Positions 15,937-24,068 of a DNA stretch of 32,488 nucleotides are shown here, piece after piece (the first letter of the stretch is position 1; each line of letters opens with the position of its first letter). The translations under genes and the position numbers were made by a program. The stretch comes from Clostridia bacterium (GTDB taxonomy: Bacteria; Bacillota; Clostridia; Christensenellales; Aristaeellaceae). The stretch is from the NCBI GenBank assembly GCA_030535375.1, contig JAUNJB010000014.1, positions 1 to 32,488 of the forward strand, in the 5' to 3' direction. The notes beneath the pieces were generated by a model. It saw only the letters and a program-made list of their open reading frames with translations. It was not told where the DNA came from and ran no database searches.

Positions 15937-16117
15937 TTCAAGTCCGGTTGACTCATCTTTACATTCCCTTCTCTTTCCACACGTGCGGGTCAAGCGCGCC
16001 ATCCGCCATGCCTTGCGCACACACCCCGCACGCCGGCCTGTTCTGAGCAACATCCGCGCTCCCTCACAGCTTTCCCCCAGCGCCATCATCCCCTCGGCCG
16101 AAGATCGGGCAAAGGCC

Positions 16118-16146
16118 TTGAATCGCGGGGCGAAATTTGATAAAAT
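16118..16146 (+). promoter_or_regulatory. Promoter of the MBOAT gene pair
   Basis: TTGAAT (16118-16123) and TAAAAT (16141-16146) are 17 bases apart, about 85 bases before the MBOAT start. The rest of 15937-16232 shows no gene I can support. Confidence 0.6.
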
Positions 16147-16232
16147 CAAAACAGTATTTCATACGAACAGCACGGCTTCCCGCCTTTCCGGTGAAGCCGA
16201 AAAATACAAACGATCGCACAAAGGAAAACGCT

Positions 16233-17789
16233 ATGTCTCTATTCTTGCTCACCGCGTACGGCTTTGCCTGCGCAGCCGTCTACTACATCTGCCCGATGCG
16301 CTTCAGATGGATCGTTCTTCTGCTGGCCAGCTATGGCTTTTATGCGTCCAGGGCGTTTGCGAGCCTGCCGTTTATTCTGCTGACGACGCTTACGACATGG
16401 CTTGGCGCACTGCAAATCGGCCGCATTGCGGACGCCTTAAAGAACCGCCTCGCGGAATCCATACTCCCTTCCGGCGACAGGAAGCGTGTCAAAGCAGAGG
16501 CCAGGCGCCGCCAGCGCGGATGGTTTCTCGCTGTGCTGCTTCTCAACTTTGCCCTACTCGCCGTGCTCAAGTATACCGACGATGTGCTCGGGCTGTTTGG
16601 CGCGTCCCCGCTGGGCCTGCTCCTGCCGCTGGGCATTTCGTTTTACACGTTCCAATCGATGGGCTATCTCATCGATGTATACAACGGCAAATACGCCCCG
16701 GAAAAGAATCCCGCGAAATTCGCACTGTTCGTCTCCTTCTTCCCGCAGCTCATCCAGGGGCCAATCGGCCGCTATGATCAGCTCGCCCTGCAGCTTTCCA
16801 CACCGCACGCCTGCGATTACGGCACGCTGAAGCGCGGCGCCATGCTGATCCTCTGGGGCCTGTTCAAGAAGATGGTCATTGCGGACAGGGCGTTTCCGCT
16901 GGTCGACGCGGTTTTCTCCGCGCCGGCAGGCGCGTATGGCGGCGCGGTGGCCGTGTTGGCAGTGCTGCTCTACGCCCTGCAGCAGTACACCGACTTCTCC
17001 GGCGGCATCGATCTGGTGACAGGCATCGCACAGCTGTTCGGCATCCGGCTCGCCCCCAACTTCAAGCGGCCCTACTTCTCCGTATCGCTGGGCGACTTCT
17101 GGCGCCGCTGGCACATCAGCCTGGGCGCGTGGATGCGCGACTATGTCTTCTATCCCTTCGCACTGACCAAGCCGATGAATAAACTCTCCAAGGCCGCTAA
17201 AAAGCGCTTTGGTGCGGACTTCTCCCGCGCGCTCCCTGCGGCGCTGGGCAATCTCCTCGTCTTCCTGCTGGTCGGCATCTGGCATGGCGCGACGAGCAAT
17301 TATATCCTCTGGGGCCTCTACAACGGCGTCATTCTCGCATTCACGGCGCTGATGGAGCCGGCATATAAGCGGATAAATGCCCGCCTGCCGCGCCTGACCT
17401 CCTCCGGAGCCTTCCACATCTTCCGCGTTCTGCGCACGTTCTTCATCGTGAATATCGGCTGGTTCTTCGACCGCTGCGCGCACGCCTCTGACGCCTTCCG
17501 CATGCTCGGGGCGGTATTGACCGATACGCGCACGGATCAGCTCTCCCTCCCACTGATCGAGTCGCTCGGATTGCCGCCCGCGGACGGCCTCCTGCTCGCG
17601 GCCGCCGTCCTTCTGCTGTTCCTCGTCTCACTGGCGCAGGAGCGCGGCGTTCGGGTGCGGGATTGGGTGCTCATGCGACGGCTGCCCCTGAGATGGCTGA
17701 TCCTGATCGGCGCCGTGGTGAGCATCCTGCTGTTTGGCGTCTGGGGTTCCGGCTTTGACGAGGCGACCTTCATCTATTACCAGTTCTGA
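16233..17789 (+). CDS. MBOAT O-acyltransferase (AlgI/DltB type)
   Basis: This is a 518-residue polytopic membrane protein with about ten or more hydrophobic segments. The MBOAT block DFWRRWHISLGAWMRDY is at about 289-305, and the catalytic His351 lies in LLVGIWHGAT. It ends in FIYYQF, as AlgI-type proteins usually do. Such enzymes pass acyl groups, normally acetyl, across the membrane to a partner that modifies polysaccharide or teichoic acid outside. ATG 16233 follows AAAGGA at 7 bases. The next gene starts within a few bases of the stop and encodes an SGNH-type partner, as in alginate, cellulose and cell-wall acetylation systems. The polymer acted on is unknown. Confidence 0.92.
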   Translation: MSLFLLTAYGFACAAVYYICPMRFRWIVLLLASYGFYASRAFASLPFILLTTLTTWLGALQIGRIADALKNRLAESILPSGDRKRVKAEARRRQRGWFLAVLLLNFALLAVLKYTDDVLGLFGASPLGLLLPLGISFYTFQSMGYLIDVYNGKYAPEKNPAKFALFVSFFPQLIQGPIGRYDQLALQLSTPHACDYGTLKRGAMLILWGLFKKMVIADRAFPLVDAVFSAPAGAYGGAVAVLAVLLYALQQYTDFSGGIDLVTGIAQLFGIRLAPNFKRPYFSVSLGDFWRRWHISLGAWMRDYVFYPFALTKPMNKLSKAAKKRFGADFSRALPAALGNLLVFLLVGIWHGATSNYILWGLYNGVILAFTALMEPAYKRINARLPRLTSSGAFHIFRVLRTFFIVNIGWFFDRCAHASDAFRMLGAVLTDTRTDQLSLPLIESLGLPPADGLLLAAAVLLLFLVSLAQERGVRVRDWVLMRRLPLRWLILIGAVVSILLFGVWGSGFDEATFIYYQF

Positions 17790-17803
17790 GGATGGAAACA
17801 CTC

Positions 17804-19315
17804 ATGATGAAAAGAAAAAAGCTCCTCCGGGTTCTGAAAACCGTCATCTTCTTCACGCTGCTGCTGAGTTCAATCGCGCTTATCTCCAGGATCGTCGAGC
17901 GGAAGGCGAGCATCATCAAGTTTAAACCCTTCCTCGACGCCCCTGAGGACATCGACGTGCTCTTCATCGGGGACAGCCACGTCGTTAACGGCGTCTTCCC
18001 CATGGAGCTTTGGCATGACTACGGCATCGCGTCCTACAATCTCTCCAGCTACGGCAATACGCTGCCCGTGTCCTACTGGGTGATGATGAACGCGCTTGAC
18101 TATGCCGATCCCAAGCTCGTGGTCATCGGCGTCAAGGACGTTGAAAAGGGCTACAAGCTGTCCGGCAGCAGCAGCGACGTCCACACGGCGTTCGACTGCT
18201 TTCCTCTCACCCAGACAAAGCTCCGGGCCATCGAAGACCTGATGGACGATCCCTATGCCGAGGATGACGCGGGAAACCGCTACATGGACATGAGGTGGGA
18301 ATACTGCTTCACCCTGGGCAAATATCATGCCCGATGGAGCGAACTGACGCCGTCCGATTTCCACTATGAGCTCAACTGCCAGAAGGGCGCGGAGATGGCC
18401 GTGCGCGTGGCCGAACCGCGAGATTACGACATCATCGACGAAAACCAGGCTTTGGAGGAAAGCGGCTGGGGATTCATCTATCTTCGCAGAATGATCGAAG
18501 AATGCCGGAGCCGTCACATCGATGTGCTCCTCGTCCATCTGCCCTATCCCGCCGCCGAGGAAGAACAGATGGCCGCCAACGCCGTCTATTACATCGCGGA
18601 GGAATACGATCTCAACTACATCGATTTCGTGAATCTCGATCAGGTGGTCGACTACGATGTGGACTGCTACGATCCCTTCTCGCATCTCAATCCATCCGGA
18701 GCCAGAAAGGTGACGGACTATCTCGGGCGATACATCGCCGGCCATTATGATATCGCGGATCGCCGAGGCGACGCGTCTCATCAGGGCTGGGCCGCGGATT
18801 ACGACGCGTACACACAGTACAAGCTCGGCTACATCCGCGCGCAAAACCGCCTGGACAATCTGCTGATGCTCCTGCATGACGACAGCTTCAGCGTCTGCAT
18901 ATCCCTCAGGGAGGGCTCCGCTGTCTACCGTGACGCGAAGCTGATGACGCTGATGCACAACATCGTCAGGGAGCACATCTTCGAGGAGGATGCATTCAGC
19001 AAGTGGTCGAACTCCCTTTTCCCGCTGGAAGAACTCGATGAAGCCGCAGCGCAGGACGAAGCCTATTTCCTGCTCGTCGACAGGAAAAACGGCGCAGTTC
19101 AGGAATGCGCCGGGAACAGCGCAGCCATGGACGATGAGACCTCCTTCGGCACCCTATCCTACCGCGCGCAGGACGGCGGCATTTCCCTGATGATCGACCG
19201 GGACGGCACTGTGACGCATTGCTTTGCCGACGTGCCGGAGGATGCGCGCCCCGACGCTCAGATTCTTGTCGTGGACGACAGGACGGGGGATATCGCCGCA
19301 GAGCTGTATTTTTAA
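17804..19315 (+). CDS. Membrane-anchored SGNH/DltD-like acyltransferase partner
   Basis: This is a protein of about 503 residues. An N-terminal membrane anchor (about 9-28) is followed by an extracytoplasmic domain. FIGDSH places Ser58 as nucleophile. DPFSHLNPSGARKV places Asp290 and His294 as the rest of the SGNH-type triad. The last 170 residues have no recognised domain. Proteins of this kind take the acyl group delivered by an MBOAT and transfer it to polymer outside the cell. ATG 17804 is chosen since GAGGATGG lies 8 bases before it; ATG 17792 lies on the ribosome-binding site and adds four residues. It is cotranscribed with the MBOAT gene. Confidence 0.85.
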   Translation: MMKRKKLLRVLKTVIFFTLLLSSIALISRIVERKASIIKFKPFLDAPEDIDVLFIGDSHVVNGVFPMELWHDYGIASYNLSSYGNTLPVSYWVMMNALDYADPKLVVIGVKDVEKGYKLSGSSSDVHTAFDCFPLTQTKLRAIEDLMDDPYAEDDAGNRYMDMRWEYCFTLGKYHARWSELTPSDFHYELNCQKGAEMAVRVAEPRDYDIIDENQALEESGWGFIYLRRMIEECRSRHIDVLLVHLPYPAAEEEQMAANAVYYIAEEYDLNYIDFVNLDQVVDYDVDCYDPFSHLNPSGARKVTDYLGRYIAGHYDIADRRGDASHQGWAADYDAYTQYKLGYIRAQNRLDNLLMLLHDDSFSVCISLREGSAVYRDAKLMTLMHNIVREHIFEEDAFSKWSNSLFPLEELDEAAAQDEAYFLLVDRKNGAVQECAGNSAAMDDETSFGTLSYRAQDGGISLMIDRDGTVTHCFADVPEDARPDAQILVVDDRTGDIAAELYF

Positions 19316-19421
19316 ACCTCGCTCCGCTTTTTCCCATAGCCGGCTGTGTGTTTCGAGGATGGCCGATGCCGGCTGTCCCTACCACGCTTTGATAATCTAA
19401 CAATCGTCCCTGCTACTGGCA

Positions 19422-19446
19422 GCCACCTTTGCCGGGTGGCTTTTTT
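19422..19446 (+). terminator. Rho-independent terminator of the MBOAT operon
   Basis: GCCACC (19422-19427) pairs with GGTGGC (19435-19440), followed by six T. It is about 105 bases after the stop. The same hairpin with the same T-run occurs at 26352-26376, so it may have come as part of a repeated element. Confidence 0.85.
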
Positions 19447-19754
19447 CCTGCCTTTCGTTCTTGCGATATCCGCTCCTCCGTGTTCGCATTGTATTATCCC
19501 CATCCCTCCTCTTCGTTTCACGCAGATTGTCTGCCTCCCATGTTTAAGGAAAAATGTTTTTGCAATTCAACATCGCATGCGCTAAAGGATTCTTATCCAT
19601 TCTTTATCTCTCCTTTGCGGTTAACAGACCTTACTTTATTCCAGCACAGGGAATTACGAATGGACTTGAAGCTATAAACTTTTCCTCTTTTCGCTTAAAG
19701 TGAGGGGTTTTTGCTGCCTATTTTCTTTTAAGCAGTCCATCTGCCTTTCTCTAA
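19447..19754. other. AT-rich intergenic stretch without a supported gene
   Basis: Short open frames exist on both strands, but none has a convincing ribosome-binding site, domain or codon pattern. Base composition falls compared with the neighbours. It leads into the repeat at 19755, and may be decayed mobile-element or phage DNA. Confidence 0.5.
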
Positions 19755-19875
19755 AAAGCAATGGGACTCAAATAAGGTTACGCCAAAAACACATTTGGAA
19801 GCAATGACTGCCGAAATCCACCTTATATACAAAAAGAAGGATTGCCAAGCCAGAAAAATCCAGCCTGACAATCCC
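19755..19875 (-). repeat. 121-bp repeat, copy 1, with minus-strand hairpin
   Basis: This segment is clearly similar to 23767-23886 in the same orientation. On the minus strand it begins with GGATTGTCAGGCTGG, pairing with CTGGCTTGGCAATCC (G:T pairs allowed), followed by TTCTTTTTG, so it can act as a terminator for the minus-strand gene ending at 20000. The shared part beyond the hairpin includes GAGCAATGACTGCCGAAATC-like sequence whose role is unknown. Confidence 0.75.
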
Positions 19876-19911
19876 ACTAATAATCTTATATTTTTCTCTG
19901 TCCTCTTGACG

Positions 19912-19947
19912 GGATGCGGTTCAAATCGTTTCCCGCATCCTTTTATT
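19912..19947 (+). other. Hairpin with T-rich tail
   Basis: GGATGCGG (19912-19919) pairs with CCGCATCC (19933-19940), followed by TTTTATT on the plus strand. It lies downstream of the minus-strand gene ending at 20000. The loop contains GGTTCAAAT, which recalls a tRNA T-loop, but no other tRNA parts are present. Confidence 0.45.
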
Positions 19948-19999
19948 CAGTTCCTCGCTCCCGGTCGGGCAGCCCTTTGCATGCACAAAAGGTTCGCCT

Positions 20000-20938
20000 T
20001 TACTTCACCTGGGAGAGCGCATCCTTCACGGCATCCTTGATGGCGTTGGAGGTAACCGTCGAACTGCTTATGGTATCCACACCATCCACCTGCTCCAGCG
20101 TGGAAAGATTCACGAACTTGGCAGGCATCTGCTCCACGGCGGGCGTTCCCACGCCGGGGGTCTCATTGTGCTGAAGCACCTCAACGGCGGCGATCTTGTC
20201 TCCGTCCATGGTCACGCGAACCACCACGTCACCTTCCATGCCCGTGCCCGTGCCGATATACTGGTTCTCGCCGCACTCGAAGCTCTTCTCCTCCTCAGCC
20301 TCGGCCACGGCAAAGCCGAAATGCACGTCCAGCAGCTCGCAGACCTTCTTGGCCACATCCGCGCTCACGCCGGCGCAGCGCGCCTTGCGCTTGGGGTCGC
20401 TCTTCTCCGCAACGCCTGCGGTCGTCATCCACTTGCCCAGGGAATCGTTGCAGTTCACGGAATTGGCCACCGTGGTAATCAGCTCCATATCCGGCTGATA
20501 GTACGGCATCTCCGCATTGCTGTACCAGGTAAGCAGCTCCTTGAGCACGTCGTCCACTTCGTCCGTGGGCAGCAGCAGGCCGAGCACGCCGGCGGCTCCG
20601 CCCAGCGAACCGCACAGGGAGCCTACCAGATAGCCGGAGTGGCCATTGGCATACATTTCCGTAGGAACCTGATTGTACGGATAACCATACTGCTCCGCCA
20701 GCAGGCCAATGATTCCATTAAACACCGCCCGCGCGCAGCCGCCCAGGGTATAGAATCCCTCGAAGGTGCGCTTCTGCACCTCTTCCACATCCAAAGAATG
20801 CCACTCAAACGGAAAACTGGGGGCAGCAACCTGTTTTTCTTCGCTCTCCGCCTTGCCGGTGCTGACGCCGCATCCGGCCATCACACCCATCGCCAAAACC
20901 GCGGCGGAACTCTTCAAAAACTCACGTCTGCTTTGCAT
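20000..20938 (-). CDS. Tat-exported redox lipoprotein: C_GCAxxG_C_C domain plus FMN-binding domain
   Basis: This is a 312-residue protein. The twin-arginine signal SRREFLK (residues 3-9) runs into a lipobox MAGC with Cys23, so it should be folded before export and lipid-anchored. Residues about 55-215 match the C_GCAxxG_C_C putative redox family: GGCARAVFNG with Cys68, the LCGSLGGAAGVLG block, then a CND site and a paired RC...VC helix. Residues about 225-312 match the FMN_bind domain, with DTISSSTVTS at 288-297; Thr294 is at the position that carries covalent FMN in the S-G-A-T motif of Rnf/Nqr-type proteins. ATG 20938 follows GGGAGAGG; the longer frame has no support. It likely moves electrons at the outer membrane face. 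Confidence 0.85.
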   Translation of the reverse strand: MQSRREFLKSSAAVLAMGVMAGCGVSTGKAESEEKQVAAPSFPFEWHSLDVEEVQKRTFEGFYTLGGCARAVFNGIIGLLAEQYGYPYNQVPTEMYANGHSGYLVGSLCGSLGGAAGVLGLLLPTDEVDDVLKELLTWYSNAEMPYYQPDMELITTVANSVNCNDSLGKWMTTAGVAEKSDPKRKARCAGVSADVAKKVCELLDVHFGFAVAEAEEEKSFECGENQYIGTGTGMEGDVVVRVTMDGDKIAAVEVLQHNETPGVGTPAVEQMPAKFVNLSTLEQVDGVDTISSSTVTSNAIKDAVKDALSQVK

Positions 20939-20981
20939 ACTGCAATTCCTCTCCCTTTCAACATTTGTTTTTTTATGACGC

Positions 20982-21046
20982 TTAGACTTTGGCATCTTTG
21001 TCACAAAGTCTAATCTTATTATAGCTTTACGCCACATTTCTGTCAA
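20982..21046 (-). promoter_or_regulatory. Promoter and operator of the Tat redox lipoprotein gene
   Basis: On the minus strand, TTGACA (21041-21046) and TATAAT (21018-21023) are 17 bases apart, an exact consensus promoter. A perfect inverted repeat TTAGACTTTG/CAAAGTCTAA (20982-20991 and 21004-21013), with a second palindrome CTTTGTCACAAAG inside, lies at the transcription start and would block initiation when bound. Confidence 0.75.
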
Positions 21047-21107
21047 CTAAATTCGTAAAAATTTATTCATTTTTCTAAAAATCCGGCGCTTTTGCTCCAT
21101 CCTCTGT

Positions 21108-21136
21108 TTTACAAATGCCCGCCGCCCATGTATAAT
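21108..21136 (+). promoter_or_regulatory. Promoter of the TrpX-type binding protein gene
   Basis: TTTACA (21108-21113) and TATAAT (21131-21136) are 17 bases apart, about 40 bases before ATG 21177. It faces away from the redox lipoprotein promoter. Confidence 0.75.
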
Positions 21137-21176
21137 AGAAGTATGCACCAAACAATGGAAGAGGAGGCATCCTACG

Positions 21177-22139
21177 ATGAGAAAACGCCCGATATCCCTT
21201 TTTCTCCTGCTGATATGCCTTGCCTGCGCGCTGATATCCCCGGCGCACGCGCAGGAGGCATCCTACACGGTGGGCATCTGCCAATTTATGCAGCATGAAT
21301 CTCTGGACGAAGCGACCCGCGGCTTCAAGGCCGCGCTCACGGATGCCTTCGGCGCACACGTTGCCTTTTTGGATCGCAACGCCTATGGCGACCACACCAT
21401 GTGCTCCTCAATCGTGGGCGATCTGATCGCCAAAGAGGTCGACCTGCTCCTGGCGAATTCCACCACCGCGCTGCAGGTCACGTCCAATGCGACGGCCGAT
21501 ATCCCGATCCTCGGCACGGCCATCACGGATTACCACGTCGCGCTCCAGCTCGACGATTTTGACGGAACGGTCGGCGGAAACGTCTCGGGCACGACGGATC
21601 TCGTGCCGGCCCAGGAGCAGGCCGACATGATCGCGGAGCTCTTTCCCCTCGCCCAAACGGTCGGCATTCTCTACTGCTCGTCCGAGCCGAACTCCCAGTA
21701 TCAGGCGGAAACGCTGCAAGCGGCGCTCTCCTCGATGGGCTACGCCTGTCAGGCATATCTGTTCATCGACTCCAACGATCTGTCCTCCGCCACAACGACC
21801 GCCGCATCCGAATGCGACGTCCTCTTCATTCCGACCGACAACACCGTCGCCGCCAACGCGGAGCTGATCGCAAACATATGCCTGCCGGAGAAGGTGCCCG
21901 TCATCGCGGGCGAGGAAAGCACCTGCCTGATCTGCGGCGTCGCGACGATCTCCATTGATTATTACGCGCTGGGCTATGCGACGGGCGAAATGGCCGTGCA
22001 AATCCTCCGGGACGGCGCGGACATCTCCTCCATGCCCATCGAACGCGCCTCCGGCTTTGATAAGATGTACAATCCGTCCATCTGCGAAGCGCTGGGCATC
22101 CGGGTGCCGGACGGTTACAGCGCGCTGGACGCCGGGTAA
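21177..22139 (+). CDS. ABC-type substrate-binding protein (ABC_sub_bind/TrpX family), no permease nearby
   Basis: This is a 320-residue exported protein. The signal peptide is about residues 1-25 (cleavage after AHA). The mature part opens YTVGICQFMQHESLDEATRGF, the standard start of the TrpX/ABC_sub_bind family, whose other blocks are also here (LLLANSTTALQV, PILGTAITDY, ILYCSSEPNS, DVLFIPTDNTVAAN, YYALGYATGEMA). Members bind tryptophan, tyrosine or other small ligands for an ABC importer with TrpY/TrpZ. No permease or ATPase lies next to it, so it may serve a transporter encoded elsewhere or act as a sensor. The strong GAGGAGG ribosome-binding site is 10 bases before ATG 21177. Confidence 0.88.
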   Translation: MRKRPISLFLLLICLACALISPAHAQEASYTVGICQFMQHESLDEATRGFKAALTDAFGAHVAFLDRNAYGDHTMCSSIVGDLIAKEVDLLLANSTTALQVTSNATADIPILGTAITDYHVALQLDDFDGTVGGNVSGTTDLVPAQEQADMIAELFPLAQTVGILYCSSEPNSQYQAETLQAALSSMGYACQAYLFIDSNDLSSATTTAASECDVLFIPTDNTVAANAELIANICLPEKVPVIAGEESTCLICGVATISIDYYALGYATGEMAVQILRDGADISSMPIERASGFDKMYNPSICEALGIRVPDGYSALDAG

Positions 22140-22378
22140 ATCAGAAAAATCTTCCGTTCTCTCGTCACATGTATAAAATTGGTAAGCAAACATGGTGATT
22201 TACATGATGATGCGTTCCATATTCATCAACGCAGACAATGGGCTGATATCCAGAATAAGGCGATATTGAACGCGGGATTTTAGAAGAAATGCCGGATATA
22301 AGCAAAGAACAAAAGAGCCGGAAACAATCATACTTAAAAAGATGAGAACTGCATGCTATTTGTGGAGGTCAAAAGAAA

Positions 22379-23443
22379 ATGAGAAAAACGATAATGAGCA
22401 TGATTCTGGCACTCGTTTGTCTGGTGTTCTTCTGCACCGCTTATGCGGAAGAAAGCGAGATTTTTTCTATCGTCAGGCAGCATCTGCTGGCGAATGAAGG
22501 GGATACCTCCACATTGAGCAGAGACAAAATCTCTGCCATGATCGAGGATCTCGCTCAGAACGGATACCCCGTTTCCGAAAGTGAATATCAGGATGAGGAA
22601 TCTACCTATGAGGTTACGCTGGATATTTTAGAGTCCATTCTTGGAAGCTATTACGATTGGTCCATCGAGGAAAAGCATGCGTTTGACCAGCTGATGGTGG
22701 AATGCGGAGAGTTATCCTATTGCCATAATCTGCTGCCGGGAGACGGAGAAATTTCGCAGGAGGATGCGCTGCGCATCGCATTGAACGAGATATCAAGCAG
22801 ATTCAATCTGGATCCATCCCTGCTGGATAACCCCTCAGCTGTTTATGTCTCGTATTATATCGCGGATCATTCCGTTTGCGGAGGCATGTGGCGCTTTGGC
22901 GTGGAGCTTCAAAATCAAATGAGCTTTGGCGTTGAGGTGACAGACGGCGCTGTGACCCGATGCGAAAAATACATCGTAATCGATGATCTGGAAGAAGAAT
23001 ACAATTCGCTCTGTGAACAGAGAGGCGCTTTTTTCAAATGGACGCTTGAGGAAAAGATGGAATTTGCGGACAGCCTGCCCACAAAGCTGGCAAGAGCGAA
23101 AGAAAAGGATGCGCTCCTGCGCAGCGTTGTAGAACTGGAAGCCATTGCGGCCTATGGCTTTTGCCTGCCGGCAGATGAAGCCATCTCACAGGAGGAGGCG
23201 TTATCTCTGGCAGCGGCGGCCATGGAGGATGAATTCCACATATCGAATTGGGATGAAACGTACTATTCCTTCTTCTTTCAAAAGGATGTTGGATATGTAT
23301 GGCGCGTGATCCTCTGGGGCACGGAGGATGAGCAATACACCAGCGTTGTTGTTGATATGCAGGCTTTAACGGGCGAGCTTCTTTCTATGAAAACAAATGG
23401 TAGATTCGCAAGTGAATATATTCCTTATGTTGAAAGATTATGA
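22379..23443 (+). CDS. Secreted protein with two internal repeats, unknown function
   Basis: This is a 354-residue protein with a signal peptide (residues 1-23, cleavage after AYA). The mature part is acidic and contains two related halves: W-S-I-E-E-K...LLPGDGEISQEDALRIAL in the first, and W-T-L-E-E-K...CLPADEAISQEEALSLAA in the second, each followed by an aromatic-rich beta segment (VYVSYYIADH, YYSFFFQ). The repeat resembles PepSY-like domains in outline, but I cannot assign a family firmly. It is less GC-rich than its neighbours. GGAGG lies 10 bases before ATG 22379. The 239 bases upstream hold only gene debris (for example a frame at about 22205-22285) that I cannot identify. Confidence 0.75.
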   Translation: MRKTIMSMILALVCLVFFCTAYAEESEIFSIVRQHLLANEGDTSTLSRDKISAMIEDLAQNGYPVSESEYQDEESTYEVTLDILESILGSYYDWSIEEKHAFDQLMVECGELSYCHNLLPGDGEISQEDALRIALNEISSRFNLDPSLLDNPSAVYVSYYIADHSVCGGMWRFGVELQNQMSFGVEVTDGAVTRCEKYIVIDDLEEEYNSLCEQRGAFFKWTLEEKMEFADSLPTKLARAKEKDALLRSVVELEAIAAYGFCLPADEAISQEEALSLAAAAMEDEFHISNWDETYYSFFFQKDVGYVWRVILWGTEDEQYTSVVVDMQALTGELLSMKTNGRFASEYIPYVERL

Positions 23444-23449
23444 ATACGA

Positions 23450-23766
23450 GAACGATTATTCCAATAGAATACCACTTTCTCTGCCGTGTAAAAATCTAAA
23501 ATAAATCCAGATGATTCATGTCATTTCTGTTTGTGACCTGATTGGGGGCGGCGATCTCATCTGAATTGGCAGTTAAGTTCAGGCGTTTCCCCAGACGGGG
23601 CTCTGTCCATGTGTTTACGAAAGCTCTCTTGTCATTCAGCATCGCGAAACTCCATTCGAAAATACGCAGACAAATGGACGGGTCCTCCTTCACCGGCTCA
23701 ACGCTTCCTGGCAACACGAACACCGAATCCTTTTCCCTGCGAGTTCCGCCCCTGCTTTTCTTCCCC
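23450..23766. other. Stretch without a supported gene
   Basis: Frames are open on both strands here (minus 23496-23768, plus 23542-23847), and the predicted peptides are not obviously random. Neither has a good ribosome-binding site or a domain I recognise. They may be fragments of a decayed element ending in the repeat at 23767. Confidence 0.4.
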
Positions 23767-23886
23767 AAAGCAATGGGACTCCGTTACGGTTATGCCAAAT
23801 CACATTGGGGAGCAATGACTGCCGAAATCAACCTTAAATATGAATAAGAGGATTGCCAAGCTGGAAAACCCTGGCCTGACAATCCC
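23767..23886 (-). repeat. 121-bp repeat, copy 2
   Basis: This is the second copy of the 19755-19875 element in the same orientation. It keeps the GGATTG...CAATCC hairpin arms and the middle GAGCAATGACTGCCGAAATC-like block, but the T-tail after the minus-strand hairpin is weaker. The similarity may begin about 15 bases earlier (CTGCTTTTCTTC against CTGCCTTTCTC). Confidence 0.75.
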
Positions 23887-23996
23887 TTTTTCGTTGTGAT
23901 TTGAATCCATCGCCGCGCCTTAATCCTATATCGAATTCGGATATCCGAGGCCGCTTCAATATTCTCTCGCCCCGACGCCCTTCCTGAACTTTCCTG

Positions 23997-24046
23997 TTGA
24001 CAAAGCATCCAAAGTGCATATAATAGAATATAAGAACATTTGTTCC
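23997..24046 (+). promoter_or_regulatory. Promoter and LexA (SOS) box of the Y-family polymerase gene
   Basis: TTGACA (23997-24002) and TATAAT (24019-24024) are 16 bases apart. GAAC-ATTT-GTTC (24034-24045) lies just downstream, over the expected transcription start, and matches the Gram-positive LexA/DinR box CGAAC-N4-GTTCG apart from its outer bases. The polymerase should be induced by DNA damage. Confidence 0.85.
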
Positions 24047-24068
24047 CATAAATATGAGGTGATCCGTC

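Noticed and set aside
19912-19940. tRNA with GGTTCAAAT T-loop
   Set aside because: Only a simple hairpin is present; no D arm, anticodon arm or acceptor stem can be drawn.
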